Below, piece by piece: positions 25,599-34,926 of a DNA stretch of 64,000 nucleotides. A program made the translations under genes and the position numbers. The stretch lies in assembly GCA_963682005.1 (NCBI GenBank), contig OY820914.1:4154001-4218000 (forward strand). Reading direction: 5' to 3'. Origin of the DNA: CAIYUC01 sp963682005 (GTDB lineage Bacteria > Bacteroidota > Bacteroidia > Bacteroidales > FEN-979). Every line of letters starts with the position of its first letter. Position 1 is the stretch's first letter. Below the pieces are notes generated by a model that was not told the origin of the DNA, did not search any database, and saw only the letters and a program-made list of their open reading frames with translations.

Positions 25599-27434
25599 AT
25601 GAATGATATATTAAAAATTGCCAAAAATTGCAGGCATTATGCAATGTGTAAGATAGATTTTATTGGCACGGGACTGTGCAAATCAGGAGAAGAAAAACAT
25701 TTTGTCAGCTTTTATCCGCAGGGGAGGATGGATCTTTATGCTGCCCTGGCTGAGAACAGGATTCCTGTTACTGAAAAATGTATTGAGATTGCCGATACCT
25801 GCGATCTTTGCGGCATATGCGATTACCAGTGCTATTTTGTAACAGAAATGAAACCAACGGGCGTCATGAAGGCGCTGAAGGCCCATATCAAACTTCACCT
25901 TGATAACGGTGGTGAAGTAATTGGTCCTGAAGATGACAAAATCCTTGTTGAACTCAAAGGAATTGTAGGTGACATTTGGGCAACCAATGACCGGGCAATT
26001 GCCCTTACCTATTCTCATGACCCCTGTCCTGTCGCTGCGCCCCGGATGCCGGATTATGTTATCATGCCAGGTTCAACCCCGGAAATATCTGCCTTGATAA
26101 AAGTCCTGAACATCCATAAAATCCCTTACGCTGTTCGGGGAAACGGTTCAAGTGTCATGGGTTTTGTCATGAGTGAAGGTGCAGTAATTGATCTTGGAAG
26201 AATGAAAACCATCGAATTTGACGAGAAGAACTGGGTGGTGAAAGTTGGTCCGGGGGTGGCCGCCTTCGATCTTCAAAATGCAGCGGTAAAGCGTGGTTTC
26301 AGGGTGAACGTTGCTGAACCATCTGCCCTGATTTGTGCAAATATCATGTGTTCAGGGATTTTTTCATTATTTTCAGCGAGTTACGGAACAGCAGCCGACA
26401 ATTACGTTGACGCTGAATTTGTGGGCCATGACGGGGAGGTATTCAGGTTAAGCGACCGATCGGCCCCTAACCTGTTTGCATACCGAAAGGAAGATTCAAC
26501 CCTGCCCGGGATCTGTTCATCGGCTCATATCCGGCTTCACCCGGTGACTTCTGACGAAGGAGCCGCTTTTGTTCCATTTGATTCACTTGAAGGGGCGCTT
26601 GATTTTACCAGGGAATGTGCCATGCGGAGAATAGGGATTGCCATCGGTGTGCTTGGCGGTGAGTATTTATCCGTTTTCCTCTCCCCTACCAAAAAACTCG
26701 CTGCAGTGGTGAAGGATATCTTCAGAGAGAAACTGAAGATTGAATACCTTGTTCTTGTGATCGGCGATAAATGTGCACTCCGTTCAATAAAAGAAATGGG
26801 ATTTAATTTCTTTGACAACCGTATGATGAAAATGCTTAACCTGGGGTTGTCGTCACTTTCGTCGGTTAAATGGTTTGACATGATGGATGAACTTTCTCAA
26901 GGAGAAGCCTACTCATACCTGGGGCTGACGCATTTCCCCGACCTGGTTGAACTGGCCCTTTCACCATCCGCTTCCAGTCTCGTGAGAGATGTTGACCCTG
27001 AACTTCGTTCATTCTTTGAGAAACTCTATTCAAAGCCTGAGATGACCGATCCTGTATGGCTCAATATGTTCAGGGTTGTCAGCTCAAGGATGGGACGCGA
27101 AAAACACGTAATCCCGATGATCATTTACCTGCCGGTCGACAATAAGCTGATAGCTGCGATTAACGGTGAGTTCAGGCGTATCGCCGATAGTTACGGGCTT
27201 AAGAATGATTTCGGATTTATTACCCCCCTCGATGATGGGAAGCGATGTGTATTCGAGTATGATTATTACCTTGAACAAAATGACGAGGGGGAAAGGATGA
27301 AGATGCAGCAGGCAATGATGGAAGCAGGAATGATGATAGAACGGTATTCAGCCGAAACAGGGACAGTAACCTGGATAAGGTATATATTCAACCAGGGATT
27401 CAGCAGAAAGGAAAGTTTTCTCTATTCGACGTAA
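25599..27434 (+). CDS. FAD-linked oxidoreductase with N-terminal Cys-rich Fe-S-type region
   Basis: A 611-residue protein. Residues 1-85 hold clustered cysteines (CRHYAMC, GLC, then CDLCGICDYQC), a ferredoxin-like arrangement able to hold iron-sulfur clusters. Residues about 145-320 form a PCMH-type FAD-binding domain (RMPDYVIMPGSTPEIS, IPYAVRGNGSSVMG, VKVGPGVAAFDLQ), and the rest is an FAD-oxidase-type C-terminal domain. The family includes glycolate and lactate dehydrogenases and alkyl-DHAP synthase. Here the Fe-S region precedes the flavin domain, the reverse of the usual GlcD plus GlcF order. The SDR gene follows after 11 bp, so the pair is an operon. Substrate unknown; 2-hydroxyacid or lipid chemistry are options. 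Confidence 0.75.
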   Translation: MNDILKIAKNCRHYAMCKIDFIGTGLCKSGEEKHFVSFYPQGRMDLYAALAENRIPVTEKCIEIADTCDLCGICDYQCYFVTEMKPTGVMKALKAHIKLHLDNGGEVIGPEDDKILVELKGIVGDIWATNDRAIALTYSHDPCPVAAPRMPDYVIMPGSTPEISALIKVLNIHKIPYAVRGNGSSVMGFVMSEGAVIDLGRMKTIEFDEKNWVVKVGPGVAAFDLQNAAVKRGFRVNVAEPSALICANIMCSGIFSLFSASYGTAADNYVDAEFVGHDGEVFRLSDRSAPNLFAYRKEDSTLPGICSSAHIRLHPVTSDEGAAFVPFDSLEGALDFTRECAMRRIGIAIGVLGGEYLSVFLSPTKKLAAVVKDIFREKLKIEYLVLVIGDKCALRSIKEMGFNFFDNRMMKMLNLGLSSLSSVKWFDMMDELSQGEAYSYLGLTHFPDLVELALSPSASSLVRDVDPELRSFFEKLYSKPEMTDPVWLNMFRVVSSRMGREKHVIPMIIYLPVDNKLIAAINGEFRRIADSYGLKNDFGFITPLDDGKRCVFEYDYYLEQNDEGERMKMQQAMMEAGMMIERYSAETGTVTWIRYIFNQGFSRKESFLYST

Positions 27435-27445
27435 TCGTAATACCT

Positions 27446-28630
27446 ATGAGTGGATTAAATACCGCTGATCATCAAACGTACTTGCTTACCGGTGCCACTG
27501 GCTTCCTCGGGAGTCATATCATGGCAGGACTTCTTAACCGGCATAACCGACTTGTCATTTTTGGGCGCCCCGTGGGCAGTATGTCTCTTAAAGCGAGAAT
27601 CAGGAAACTTCTCGACTGGTTCTCGATCGGACACCTTGAGGAACTGCTTGAATTTTATGAAACAGATTTTATGAGTGACGGGTTGGGGCTTGGAAATATG
27701 GAATATGAGCATTTATGCAGCCGGGGATTGGCCATCATTCATTGTGCATCAGATACCAGTTTTGCAGAAAAGAACCGCCAGAAGGTAATGAGGTCAAATG
27801 TTGATAGTCTCGTTGAGATCCTGAATTTTGCATCGCGGAGTAAAGCCACATGGTTTCATTTTATAAGCACCGCATTTGCCGCGGGGATTGACTCGGCAGA
27901 ATGTCACGAAGAACCGGTAAATTCAGCAAATTTCACCAATGTATATGAAGAGAGTAAGGCACATGCTGAGAATATCATCATCGCAAGATGCAGTGAAGAT
28001 AAGATCCCGTATACAGTAATTCGTCCCTCCATTGTTTATGGTGACTCGGTGAATGGAAGATCACTCAAATTCAATGCACTTTATGTCCCGGTCAGGTCGG
28101 CCCAGGCAATAAGAGATATTTATCTTGAGGACATCAGAAAGAATGATGGGAAAAAAGCCTCTGAGTGCATGGTTTCTTTGGATGAGACAGGAAAGCTTCA
28201 TCTTCCGATGAAAATTTATATTCCTGACAAAGGAAAAATAAACCTGATTCCGGTAGATTATTTTACCAGGTCGGTCTTCTCAATTCTCGAAAAACCAGTT
28301 CCCGGAACGATATATCACATTACCAGCAATAAACCTGAAAATATGGAGCGGCTGGCTGCCTATACGCAAAAATTACTAAACATTACCGGGATTGAAGTTG
28401 TCATCGGCACTCCTGGTTCAGATGAAACCAGAAATGCCCCTGAGGAACTTTTTGATCATTTAATCAAACCATACATGCCCTATATTTCGGATACGAGAAT
28501 TTTTAAAAGAGAAAATACTGACAGGGTGACCAGCAATTCTTATCCGCCGGACCTTAGTTATGAGATTTTCGAGAAGTGCATGACTTATGCTATTTCTGCC
28601 GACTGGGGGAAAAAGCTGTTTTCTTCCTGA
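27446..28630 (+). CDS. NAD(P)-dependent SDR of the acyl-reductase (NAD_binding_4) type
   Basis: A 394-residue extended short-chain dehydrogenase. The cofactor motif is TGATGFLGSHI (about 18-28). A Ser/Thr-Tyr-Lys active site is seen as FHFISTAFAAG followed by YEESKAHAE (Tyr and Lys in YxxxK). The next block, YTVIRPSIVYGDS, is typical of fatty-acyl-CoA reductases, thioester reductase domains and related enzymes. It follows the Fe-S flavoprotein with an 11-bp gap. Reduction of an acyl thioester to an aldehyde or alcohol is the family-based guess. Together with a flavoenzyme related to alkyl-DHAP synthase it could serve an ether-lipid-like route; that is speculative. Confidence 0.8.
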   Translation: MSGLNTADHQTYLLTGATGFLGSHIMAGLLNRHNRLVIFGRPVGSMSLKARIRKLLDWFSIGHLEELLEFYETDFMSDGLGLGNMEYEHLCSRGLAIIHCASDTSFAEKNRQKVMRSNVDSLVEILNFASRSKATWFHFISTAFAAGIDSAECHEEPVNSANFTNVYEESKAHAENIIIARCSEDKIPYTVIRPSIVYGDSVNGRSLKFNALYVPVRSAQAIRDIYLEDIRKNDGKKASECMVSLDETGKLHLPMKIYIPDKGKINLIPVDYFTRSVFSILEKPVPGTIYHITSNKPENMERLAAYTQKLLNITGIEVVIGTPGSDETRNAPEELFDHLIKPYMPYISDTRIFKRENTDRVTSNSYPPDLSYEIFEKCMTYAISADWGKKLFSS

Positions 28631-28724
28631 TTAAGATTTTTTCTCAGGGAATTTGGTCTAATTTTACAGGATGGCAGCTGAAAACAAGAAAATGTATTCA
28701 GTAAGCCAAAAATGAGTCCGATTA

Positions 28725-29990
28725 ATGAAGTCAGTTTACCTCGTTTTAATTACATTTAGTTTCTTTGTTGATTCCATCTTTGCCCAACCTTATGTAACAG
28801 GTGGAAATACCCGCCATCGTTTCGCCCAGACAACCATTGGCCTTGATTATAGATTTTACCTGAATTATGCTTCCGAATCATCCGCCATCAATTCGTCGGG
28901 CACGATTGAAAAATTTAAATTGAAGAATCAGGATGAATTAAGGTTAATACTTGGTGCGACACATTTTTGGGGACATGCTGATTTTTATGTAGCTTTTCCG
29001 ATAACATCAATCAGTAAAAGCGGGTTCGAAACAGAGATTGAACTCGGCGCAAAATATTTTCCATGGAGGATTGAAAGCGGGAAAATACGTCCTTATATTG
29101 GTTCAGCCATCATTACCGGACAATATAATCAGGGAAATGGCGCTTCACAAATTCGGAACCTGTATCCTGTTACAGTGGGTTTTGTGTTTGATTACAAAAA
29201 TCATTTGTTTGAGCTAGGGGCAGGATATATTTTCAACAATACGGAAAATTATTATATAAATCCTGCTATATATGTACAGGTAAAAACCCAGCCATTCTGG
29301 CTTTCACTCAGTTATAAATTCATGATTGACCTTACAGTGTCACAGGAGAAAGACTGGCAAAGCGGGAAAACAAAAAAACTCACAGATTCATTGACTCCAA
29401 AACATCGCCTGGATGGAATAACGATAGCGATTGGTCCATCGGGCACTTTCTATTTAAAAACATCACCTCACAATAAAAACACAGCCCCATATATCGATAA
29501 TCATAAAATAACAAACTTTTATCCTGAATTTGCCATAGGATACTATTTATCCAAACTCAATCTGCAAGCTAGTGTTGCATATAGAAGTGTGAATAGTAAA
29601 ATTGAGGCTTATGATTTCTCCCAGGAAGTTAAACGCAAAGCGCTCACTTTTGAAATTATAAAATTTGTATTTGATTACTATGGTTTCGATCCGTATATCG
29701 GGCCGGCTGTGAGTTATGAATGGCTGAATGTAATTGAAACCAATGCATCCGGAACCACCTTAAATCAGAAATATCAAGGTGTAAAACCCGGTATAACTTT
29801 TGGTTTTGAGATCAGACCCTCAAAATTGATGTTTATTTATATACGATCCAACTTGCGATACTTCCCGAATCTTAAGGTAAAAATGAATGATTCCAAATAT
29901 GTTTACCTCGACCAGTTGGAATTTGATTTTTTTCAGGTGGTTTTTTTTCCGCAAAGGATCGGCATCGGGAAAAAAGCAAAAGCACGTTGA
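28725..29990 (+). CDS. Outer-membrane beta-barrel protein, unknown
   Basis: A 421-residue protein with a signal peptide cleaved near SIFAQ|P (residue 21). The mature protein is a chain of amphipathic beta-strands with aromatic ends (LRLILGATHFWG, GAKYFPWRIESG, RPYIGSAIITGQY, LFELGAGYIFNN, FWLSLSYKFMI), as in outer-membrane barrels. It lacks a TonB-dependent plug and no named family is recognised. It lies 94 bp after the SDR gene in the same direction, so it may belong to the same transcript and place the lipid/flavin genes in an envelope context. Confidence 0.65.
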   Translation: MKSVYLVLITFSFFVDSIFAQPYVTGGNTRHRFAQTTIGLDYRFYLNYASESSAINSSGTIEKFKLKNQDELRLILGATHFWGHADFYVAFPITSISKSGFETEIELGAKYFPWRIESGKIRPYIGSAIITGQYNQGNGASQIRNLYPVTVGFVFDYKNHLFELGAGYIFNNTENYYINPAIYVQVKTQPFWLSLSYKFMIDLTVSQEKDWQSGKTKKLTDSLTPKHRLDGITIAIGPSGTFYLKTSPHNKNTAPYIDNHKITNFYPEFAIGYYLSKLNLQASVAYRSVNSKIEAYDFSQEVKRKALTFEIIKFVFDYYGFDPYIGPAVSYEWLNVIETNASGTTLNQKYQGVKPGITFGFEIRPSKLMFIYIRSNLRYFPNLKVKMNDSKYVYLDQLEFDFFQVVFFPQRIGIGKKAKAR

Positions 29991-30062
29991 TATAAAACGA
30001 AAAATCGTTCTTTCTTTCAGTCAAATCTTGTCAACCAGTCCGGGTTATTCTTATATATAAGT

Positions 30063-31334
30063 TCAGTTATCGATTGATTTCAGCATTAAGATGGCGTCAA
30101 AACATTTCTGGTCCTCCGTTTTGTTCCTGACTCCGGGTGCAAAAGTTTTGTAGAAGTCAAGAATATTTTTCCGGAGCTGATCACTCACTTGTCCAACAGG
30201 CTGCAAAGAAATTTGCAGGAGCAATTGCTTGTAGGTGTCATCCACAAGGGAATATTCACAGGGCGTGATTTTTTTTCCTGTATCAAAATTGATATTCTCA
30301 AGGTGCAATGCATTGGTTTCACATTTTTTCAGCGCCAATGCATAGTCCGACAATGTCCGGTTAAAGCTTTTAATAAACAGCGTTTCAGCCGTTTGTGTGG
30401 GTGGTTTAAATTTCAGGATTCGCGTCACTCCTATTTTAGGAAAAAACCTGATCACCCAGGCTTCTATATACGACGCGGCTTTTGGCTTTTGATAATTCTT
30501 GCCCCACTCTTTATGATAATTTGCCCTCTTCATACCATAAGTGAATTGCCTGCGTGTAACACCAGGCTGCGTGTTTTCGATTTCTTTTTTCTTTGAGATC
30601 CATGCAGCGTTTGTCAGCTCAGGCATAAATGTTTTCACTGACCATCTGAAGGTATTGATTGCTAAAGGAATATCGGCATAAACATCGTTCATTTGTAAAC
30701 CGTAAGTCAGCAGAAATGTACGTTCCAGTAGCGGCAGTGCAACTTCAAATCCGATAAAATCATGGTATGATTTAGAGGCATATCTCCCCCTTGCAACCTG
30801 CAGTACATCAAAACCAAATTCCATTCTGCGATGTGCAATTGGATCCTCGGCATAGGAAACTGTATCTCCAAACTCTTTCTGCACATCTGGATACACCATG
30901 CTAACGGCGAGATTAACGGCGCCCGGATGACCATCCCTGTCGGCCATGTAATGCGCTACTGCACCAAGCGCAAAAGCATATTCATCCAGGTCTCTTGCTT
31001 CTGACAGAAGGTTCATGATGAAGTCCCCGCTACGCACATAGTGCAATAGTTCAGTGAAAAAAATATTTCCAAAAGGGAAGTAACCCATGTCCGGCATAAT
31101 TGCACCACCATAGGCATAAGCATGAGCTTTTATCAAGTCCTCCGGGGCGGCATCAGGAAATTTTTTCTTCAAAAGAGGAACAACAGTACCCTCCCATGCA
31201 GCATCGACGATCGCTTCATGCGTTAAAACCCCGTAACCTGGCGCTTTGAAGAAGCAAAACAGCAGAATGAATGTCAGAACTGCTGTTCCAATCCGGAGAA
31301 AATTTTCAGATGAAAAATATTTTCTCATGCACAT
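30063..31334 (-). CDS. Zinc-dependent phospholipase C-like protein
   Basis: A 423-residue protein starting at the ATG at 31334 (MCMRKYFSSENF), which places a membrane-spanning signal (IGTAVLTFILLFCFF) at the N-terminus. The mature part has the His/Asp/Glu pattern of zinc-dependent PLC: GVLTHEAIVDA, GGAIMPDMGYFP, ELLHYVRSGDF, ALGAVAHYMADRDGHPGAVN, and later helices. The frame stays open upstream to a TTG at 31520 and would add 62 residues (such as VEAGIILKSEFEKLLG) before the signal; that part has no known similarity. It ends the ppk2 to PLC pair, with 31 bp between ppk2 and the long frame. Probable role: phospholipid hydrolysis at the envelope. Confidence 0.65.
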   Translation of the reverse strand: MCMRKYFSSENFLRIGTAVLTFILLFCFFKAPGYGVLTHEAIVDAAWEGTVVPLLKKKFPDAAPEDLIKAHAYAYGGAIMPDMGYFPFGNIFFTELLHYVRSGDFIMNLLSEARDLDEYAFALGAVAHYMADRDGHPGAVNLAVSMVYPDVQKEFGDTVSYAEDPIAHRRMEFGFDVLQVARGRYASKSYHDFIGFEVALPLLERTFLLTYGLQMNDVYADIPLAINTFRWSVKTFMPELTNAAWISKKKEIENTQPGVTRRQFTYGMKRANYHKEWGKNYQKPKAASYIEAWVIRFFPKIGVTRILKFKPPTQTAETLFIKSFNRTLSDYALALKKCETNALHLENINFDTGKKITPCEYSLVDDTYKQLLLQISLQPVGQVSDQLRKNILDFYKTFAPGVRNKTEDQKCFDAILMLKSIDN

Positions 31335-31551
31335 TTTGCTTATTCCACCACTTTGTGCTTTAATAAAATCCTCGGTGATTTGCCCATATGCGTAACCATC
31401 GGCCTTTTCAACGGACAAAATGTTGACGAAATTTTTGCCTAATAATTTTTCAAATTCAGATTTAAGAATGATGCCGGCTTCTACAGCTGGATAACCCATC
31501 ACAACGTCATACGGTGGCAATAGCCTTCAGTCCGGAAATATCAGTTGGGCT

Positions 31552-32304
31552 TCAGAACAACTTTTCTTTAATGTTTTTTGGAGTAACCGGGTATATCAAT
31601 CCATAATCCCGGGCAAGTAATTTTTTATCCTTATTATGGTATTCAAGCCTTCCCAACAGATGCGTTAGAATTGAAATGTGTGCCAGCTTCTTCTTATCTG
31701 CATTCACCACAAACCAGGGCGCATATTTGAAACTGGTTGTGATCAGCATTTTATCCCGGGCTTCCGAATAATCTTTCCAGTGAGTCTGTGCTTCCTTATC
31801 AATAGGGCTTATTTTCCATTGTTTCAATGGATTTTCCTTACGGTCCTCAAGCCTTCGCTTCTGTTCCTTCCTGCTGATGTCCAGATAATATTTCAGAATG
31901 ATGAATGATTCTTCCACAAGCAGTTTCTCAAACAAAGCCGCTTCCGTAAAAAACGATTTGTATTCTTTGCCTGTGCAAAAGCCCATCACCTTTTCGACAC
32001 CCGCACGATTGTAATAGCTTCGGTTGAAAAGCACAATTTCACCCGCTGCCGGCAAATGCGTTGCATAGCGCTGAAAATACCACTCATGCTCCTGCTTTTT
32101 AGAAGGTTTGCCCAATGCAACTACTTTTGTTTCGCGCGGGCTGAGATGCCTGGTTATGGTTTTTATTGTCCCGTCTTTGCCTGCGGCATCTCTCCCCTCA
32201 AATATAATAAGCACCCTAAGGTTAGAAGAAATAATTTCCTTTTGAAGTTTGACCAGCTCAATATACAAGCTGTGTAATATATGTTCCTTTTTTTTCTTTC
32301 GCAT
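31552..32304 (-). CDS. ppk2: Polyphosphate kinase 2 family protein
   Basis: A 250-residue PPK2 that transfers phosphate between polyphosphate and nucleotides. Seen: Walker A FEGRDAAGKDG (35-45), the following KTITRHLSPRETKVVAL, the lid-type FNRSYYNRAGVEKVMGF, and Walker B-like IILKYYLDISRKEQ. The length and single domain fit class I or III PPK2, which mainly makes GTP/ATP from NDP and polyphosphate; the class cannot be settled by eye. The ATG overlaps the stop of the upstream YihY fragment (TAATG). Polyphosphate use fits the energy-stress theme of its neighbours. Confidence 0.9.
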   Translation of the reverse strand: MRKKKKEHILHSLYIELVKLQKEIISSNLRVLIIFEGRDAAGKDGTIKTITRHLSPRETKVVALGKPSKKQEHEWYFQRYATHLPAAGEIVLFNRSYYNRAGVEKVMGFCTGKEYKSFFTEAALFEKLLVEESFIILKYYLDISRKEQKRRLEDRKENPLKQWKISPIDKEAQTHWKDYSEARDKMLITTSFKYAPWFVVNADKKKLAHISILTHLLGRLEYHNKDKKLLARDYGLIYPVTPKNIKEKLF

Positions 32305-32615
32305 TATTTGGATTTATTACATTTTTGAACAATTCTCGGAGGATCCTGCACAATCATGTTCTGAATCTGAATGGCTGTTTCTGCCCCTAGCATTGAAGTG
32401 ATTTGATCTGTAATATGCTTATTCACCACATCGCGCCCAAAAAAATATCCGGCGAATGTTACGGTGACAACGAGCAATCCGGGTAAAGAAAAAATCGAGT
32501 AACATGCGATCACAGCACTTTCGCGAAAAGGGTCTTTTGACCACCATCCTTTAAACGCGATTTTCAAAAGGGGCAAATTATTTTCTACGCATTTCATCTT
32601 TTTTCCCTTCGGCAA
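32304..32615 (-). pseudogene. Truncated YihY/BrkB copy
   Basis: A 103-codon frame whose first 80 residues nearly match the N-terminus of the intact YihY gene at 61287-62210 (GWWSKDPFRESAVIA, YSIFSLPGLL, TFAGYFFGRDVV, QITSMxGAETAIQIQN). After QNMIVQ the sequence diverges into 13 unrelated residues (DPPRIVQKCNKSK) and stops at the ppk2 start. About 200 residues of membrane domain are missing. The first codons (TTG at 32615, or the ATG at 32597) lie inside a CsbD remnant in another frame. It is a partial duplicate, probably non-functional. Confidence 0.8.
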
Positions 32616-32676
32616 ACATCAGATCATCGTCCGTTAAGTTTGCAAATTGCTGTTTGAGCTTACCTTTCTGCTCATT
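32578..32676 (-). pseudogene. CsbD-family stress protein remnant
   Basis: A frame on the minus strand reads NEQKGKLKQQFANLTDDDL then MFAEGKKDEM and stops at 32578. This is the conserved centre of CsbD family proteins. The start and the C-terminal GRLQ helix are absent: the 5' side meets a REP-like TTTCGCTGGGATGATG sequence and the 3' side runs into the YihY fragment. Confidence 0.7.
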
Positions 32677-32731
32677 TCTTTCGCTGGGATGATGTCAACC
32701 TTTAGCCTGCAGTCTTTAAGTCATTTACCAA

Positions 32732-34468
32732 TTATAATACTTCTCCCAAATGCTTATAATTAGACGAAATAATTTTAAATACCTCGTCCATACGCCCGCT
32801 TAACATCATTTTACCCATATATAATGACAGCCCTTTCATCTGGTCGAATTCCAGTTTGGGAGGCATAGCGAGAGCGTTCGGGTCTGTCTGGATTGTTACT
32901 AAAACGGGCCCCTCTGTATGGAACGCCTTTTCCAATCCTGGTCTGACTTCTTCAGGATCACGAATGGTAATACCGGGCATTCCCATGGCTTCCGCTATTT
33001 TTGTGAAGTCCGGATTCAGCATATCTGTTTCGCGGTCAGGAATCCCTGCAACTTCCATTTCCAGTTTTACCATTCCCAGTGAACGGTTATTGAAAACAAT
33101 GATCTTCACTGGTAATTGATATTGCACAATTGTCATCAGATCGCCCATCATCATTGACAGTCCTCCGTCACCGCAGAATGCAATGACTTGTTTCCCGGGA
33201 CAGGCAAATGCTGCACCGATGGACTGAGGCATTGCATTGGCCATAGAACCATGATTGAATGAACCCAGCATCTTCCGTCCTCCAGTACCATCAATATACC
33301 GTGCGGCCCAAACACAACACATCCCTGTATCAACGGTAAAGATGGCATCATTGCCGGCCAGCTCATTGATCACAGAGGCCACAAATTCAGGATGGATCTC
33401 ATTTGGTTTTCCGGGGTCCTCAACATAAGATTGTAGTTTCTTTTTGACCTCTGTGTAAAATTCCAGCTGTTGATTGAGGAATTTTGAATCTTCTTTCCTT
33501 TCTACCAAAGGCATGAGTGCCTTCAGAGTATCTTTTATATCGCCACATAGTCCCAGATCGAGTTTTGCCCTGCGCCCAAGGTTTTCAGGTTTAAGGTCAA
33601 TCTGCACGATTTTATTTTTAACCGGCATGAAGGGCGTGTATGGGAAATCTGTTCCCAGCAAAATCAGCAATTCACATTCATGCATACTATGATATGCCGA
33701 CGGAAAGCCCAGCAGTCCTGTGAGCCCTACTTCATAAGGATTTTCAAACTGGATTGCCATCTTTGCCTTATAGGAATAAGCAACCGGAGCATTCAGCATT
33801 CCGGCCAGATGAATGACTTCATCATGTGCATCCGCTGCACCCAGACCGCAGAAAATGGTAACCTTATTGTTTTCGTTCAACAATGCAGCAAGTTGCATCA
33901 ATTCAGCCTCTGATGGCATCACAATCGAATTGTTCCTGAAAAGCCTGGTAGTCGTTTCAACCTCTGATGCCGGAATGTTGGTAATGTCACCCGGCAATCC
34001 TATAACAGCCACTCCTTTCTTATGTACAGCATGTTGAATCGCAGCCTGCAACATCCGGGGCAATTGTTCCGGGGTAGCAGCCACCTCGTTGTAACAGCTG
34101 CAGTCATCGAAAAGTTTTATTGTATTGGTCTCCTGAAAATAGCCTGTTCCAAATTCCCCGGTAGGAATTGTAGATGCAATTGCCAATACCGGAGAAGATG
34201 AACGGTGCGCATCATACAAACCGTTTACCAGGTGAACATGACCGGGTCCGCTGCTACCGGCACAACAGGCCAGGCCATTCAGCTGTGCCTCCGCTCCTGC
34301 CGCAAATGCCGCAGTCTCCTCGTGCCGGACATGGATCCATTTCATTTTCCCGTTGCGGTAAACTGCCTCGTTCAAATGATTGAGACTATCGCCTGTTACC
34401 GCATAAATCCTTTGAATACCTGCTTCAACCAATGTTTCCACCAACTGGTCCGATACATTTTTTTTCAT
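32732..34468 (-). CDS. poxB: Thiamine-diphosphate pyruvate oxidase/dehydrogenase (PoxB/YdaP-like)
   Basis: A 578-residue ThDP enzyme. The N-terminal domain has the cofactor-activating Glu in RHEETAAF (Glu50), the middle FAD-binding-like domain spans about 190-330, and the C-terminal ThDP motif begins GDGGLSMMMGDL (near 432) and continues to FNNRSLGM. Length and domain order match pyruvate:quinone oxidoreductase (PoxB) and the B. subtilis stress protein YdaP. It oxidatively decarboxylates pyruvate to acetate, passing electrons to quinones or oxygen. Its ATG overlaps the DoxX stop by 4 bp, so DoxX-PoxB is one operon; the DoxX membrane protein may link it to the quinone pool. Confidence 0.85.
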   Translation of the reverse strand: MKKNVSDQLVETLVEAGIQRIYAVTGDSLNHLNEAVYRNGKMKWIHVRHEETAAFAAGAEAQLNGLACCAGSSGPGHVHLVNGLYDAHRSSSPVLAIASTIPTGEFGTGYFQETNTIKLFDDCSCYNEVAATPEQLPRMLQAAIQHAVHKKGVAVIGLPGDITNIPASEVETTTRLFRNNSIVMPSEAELMQLAALLNENNKVTIFCGLGAADAHDEVIHLAGMLNAPVAYSYKAKMAIQFENPYEVGLTGLLGFPSAYHSMHECELLILLGTDFPYTPFMPVKNKIVQIDLKPENLGRRAKLDLGLCGDIKDTLKALMPLVERKEDSKFLNQQLEFYTEVKKKLQSYVEDPGKPNEIHPEFVASVINELAGNDAIFTVDTGMCCVWAARYIDGTGGRKMLGSFNHGSMANAMPQSIGAAFACPGKQVIAFCGDGGLSMMMGDLMTIVQYQLPVKIIVFNNRSLGMVKLEMEVAGIPDRETDMLNPDFTKIAEAMGMPGITIRDPEEVRPGLEKAFHTEGPVLVTIQTDPNALAMPPKLEFDQMKGLSLYMGKMMLSGRMDEVFKIISSNYKHLGEVL

Positions 34469-34866
34469 TTTTGATTTCGTTTTTTCAGAAATTGGTCAAT
34501 GCTTAATATCCCGGATCCCCTCGCTGCAATGAACAAAAAAGTGAAGCAGTAAATAATTGCCAATTCACCACCATTCATAAAAGGGAGTAATGCATGTGTG
34601 CCATGTACTGTCCAGTAAGCATAAGCCATCTCACCGCTGCAAATAAATGCCACCCAAGGAGTCCACAGTCCGGTCATGATCAACAGGCCGCCGAAAAACT
34701 CTACCGGACCTGCTATAAACATGATGTAGGTGTGGATTTCATGTGCAGGCGGGGGGAAAGCGAATAGTTTTTGTGAGCCATGCCATAGAAAAAGAAATCC
34801 AACGACAATCCGGAATATCGCATAAAGTTGCGGCTCGTATTTTGATATAAAGATAGTTGCGTTCAT
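34465..34866 (-). CDS. DoxX family membrane protein
   Basis: A 133-residue four-helix membrane protein of the DoxX family (FRIVVGFLFLWHGSQKLF at the start, PVEFFGGLLIMTGLWTPW in the middle, AIIYCFTFLFIAARG at the end). Relatives are subunits or partners of quinol-linked oxidoreductases. It is translationally coupled to the downstream PoxB-like gene (4-bp overlap), which supports an electron-transfer role with that enzyme. No promoter element of the 42-bp type was found upstream. Confidence 0.85.
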   Translation of the reverse strand: MNATIFISKYEPQLYAIFRIVVGFLFLWHGSQKLFAFPPPAHEIHTYIMFIAGPVEFFGGLLIMTGLWTPWVAFICSGEMAYAYWTVHGTHALLPFMNGGELAIIYCFTFLFIAARGSGILSIDQFLKKRNQK

Positions 34867-34926
34867 TGTCCAAATTTTTAATCAAAGACTCAATAATGTA
34901 CCTGGGTCTTGTTCCGGCGATAGGTT

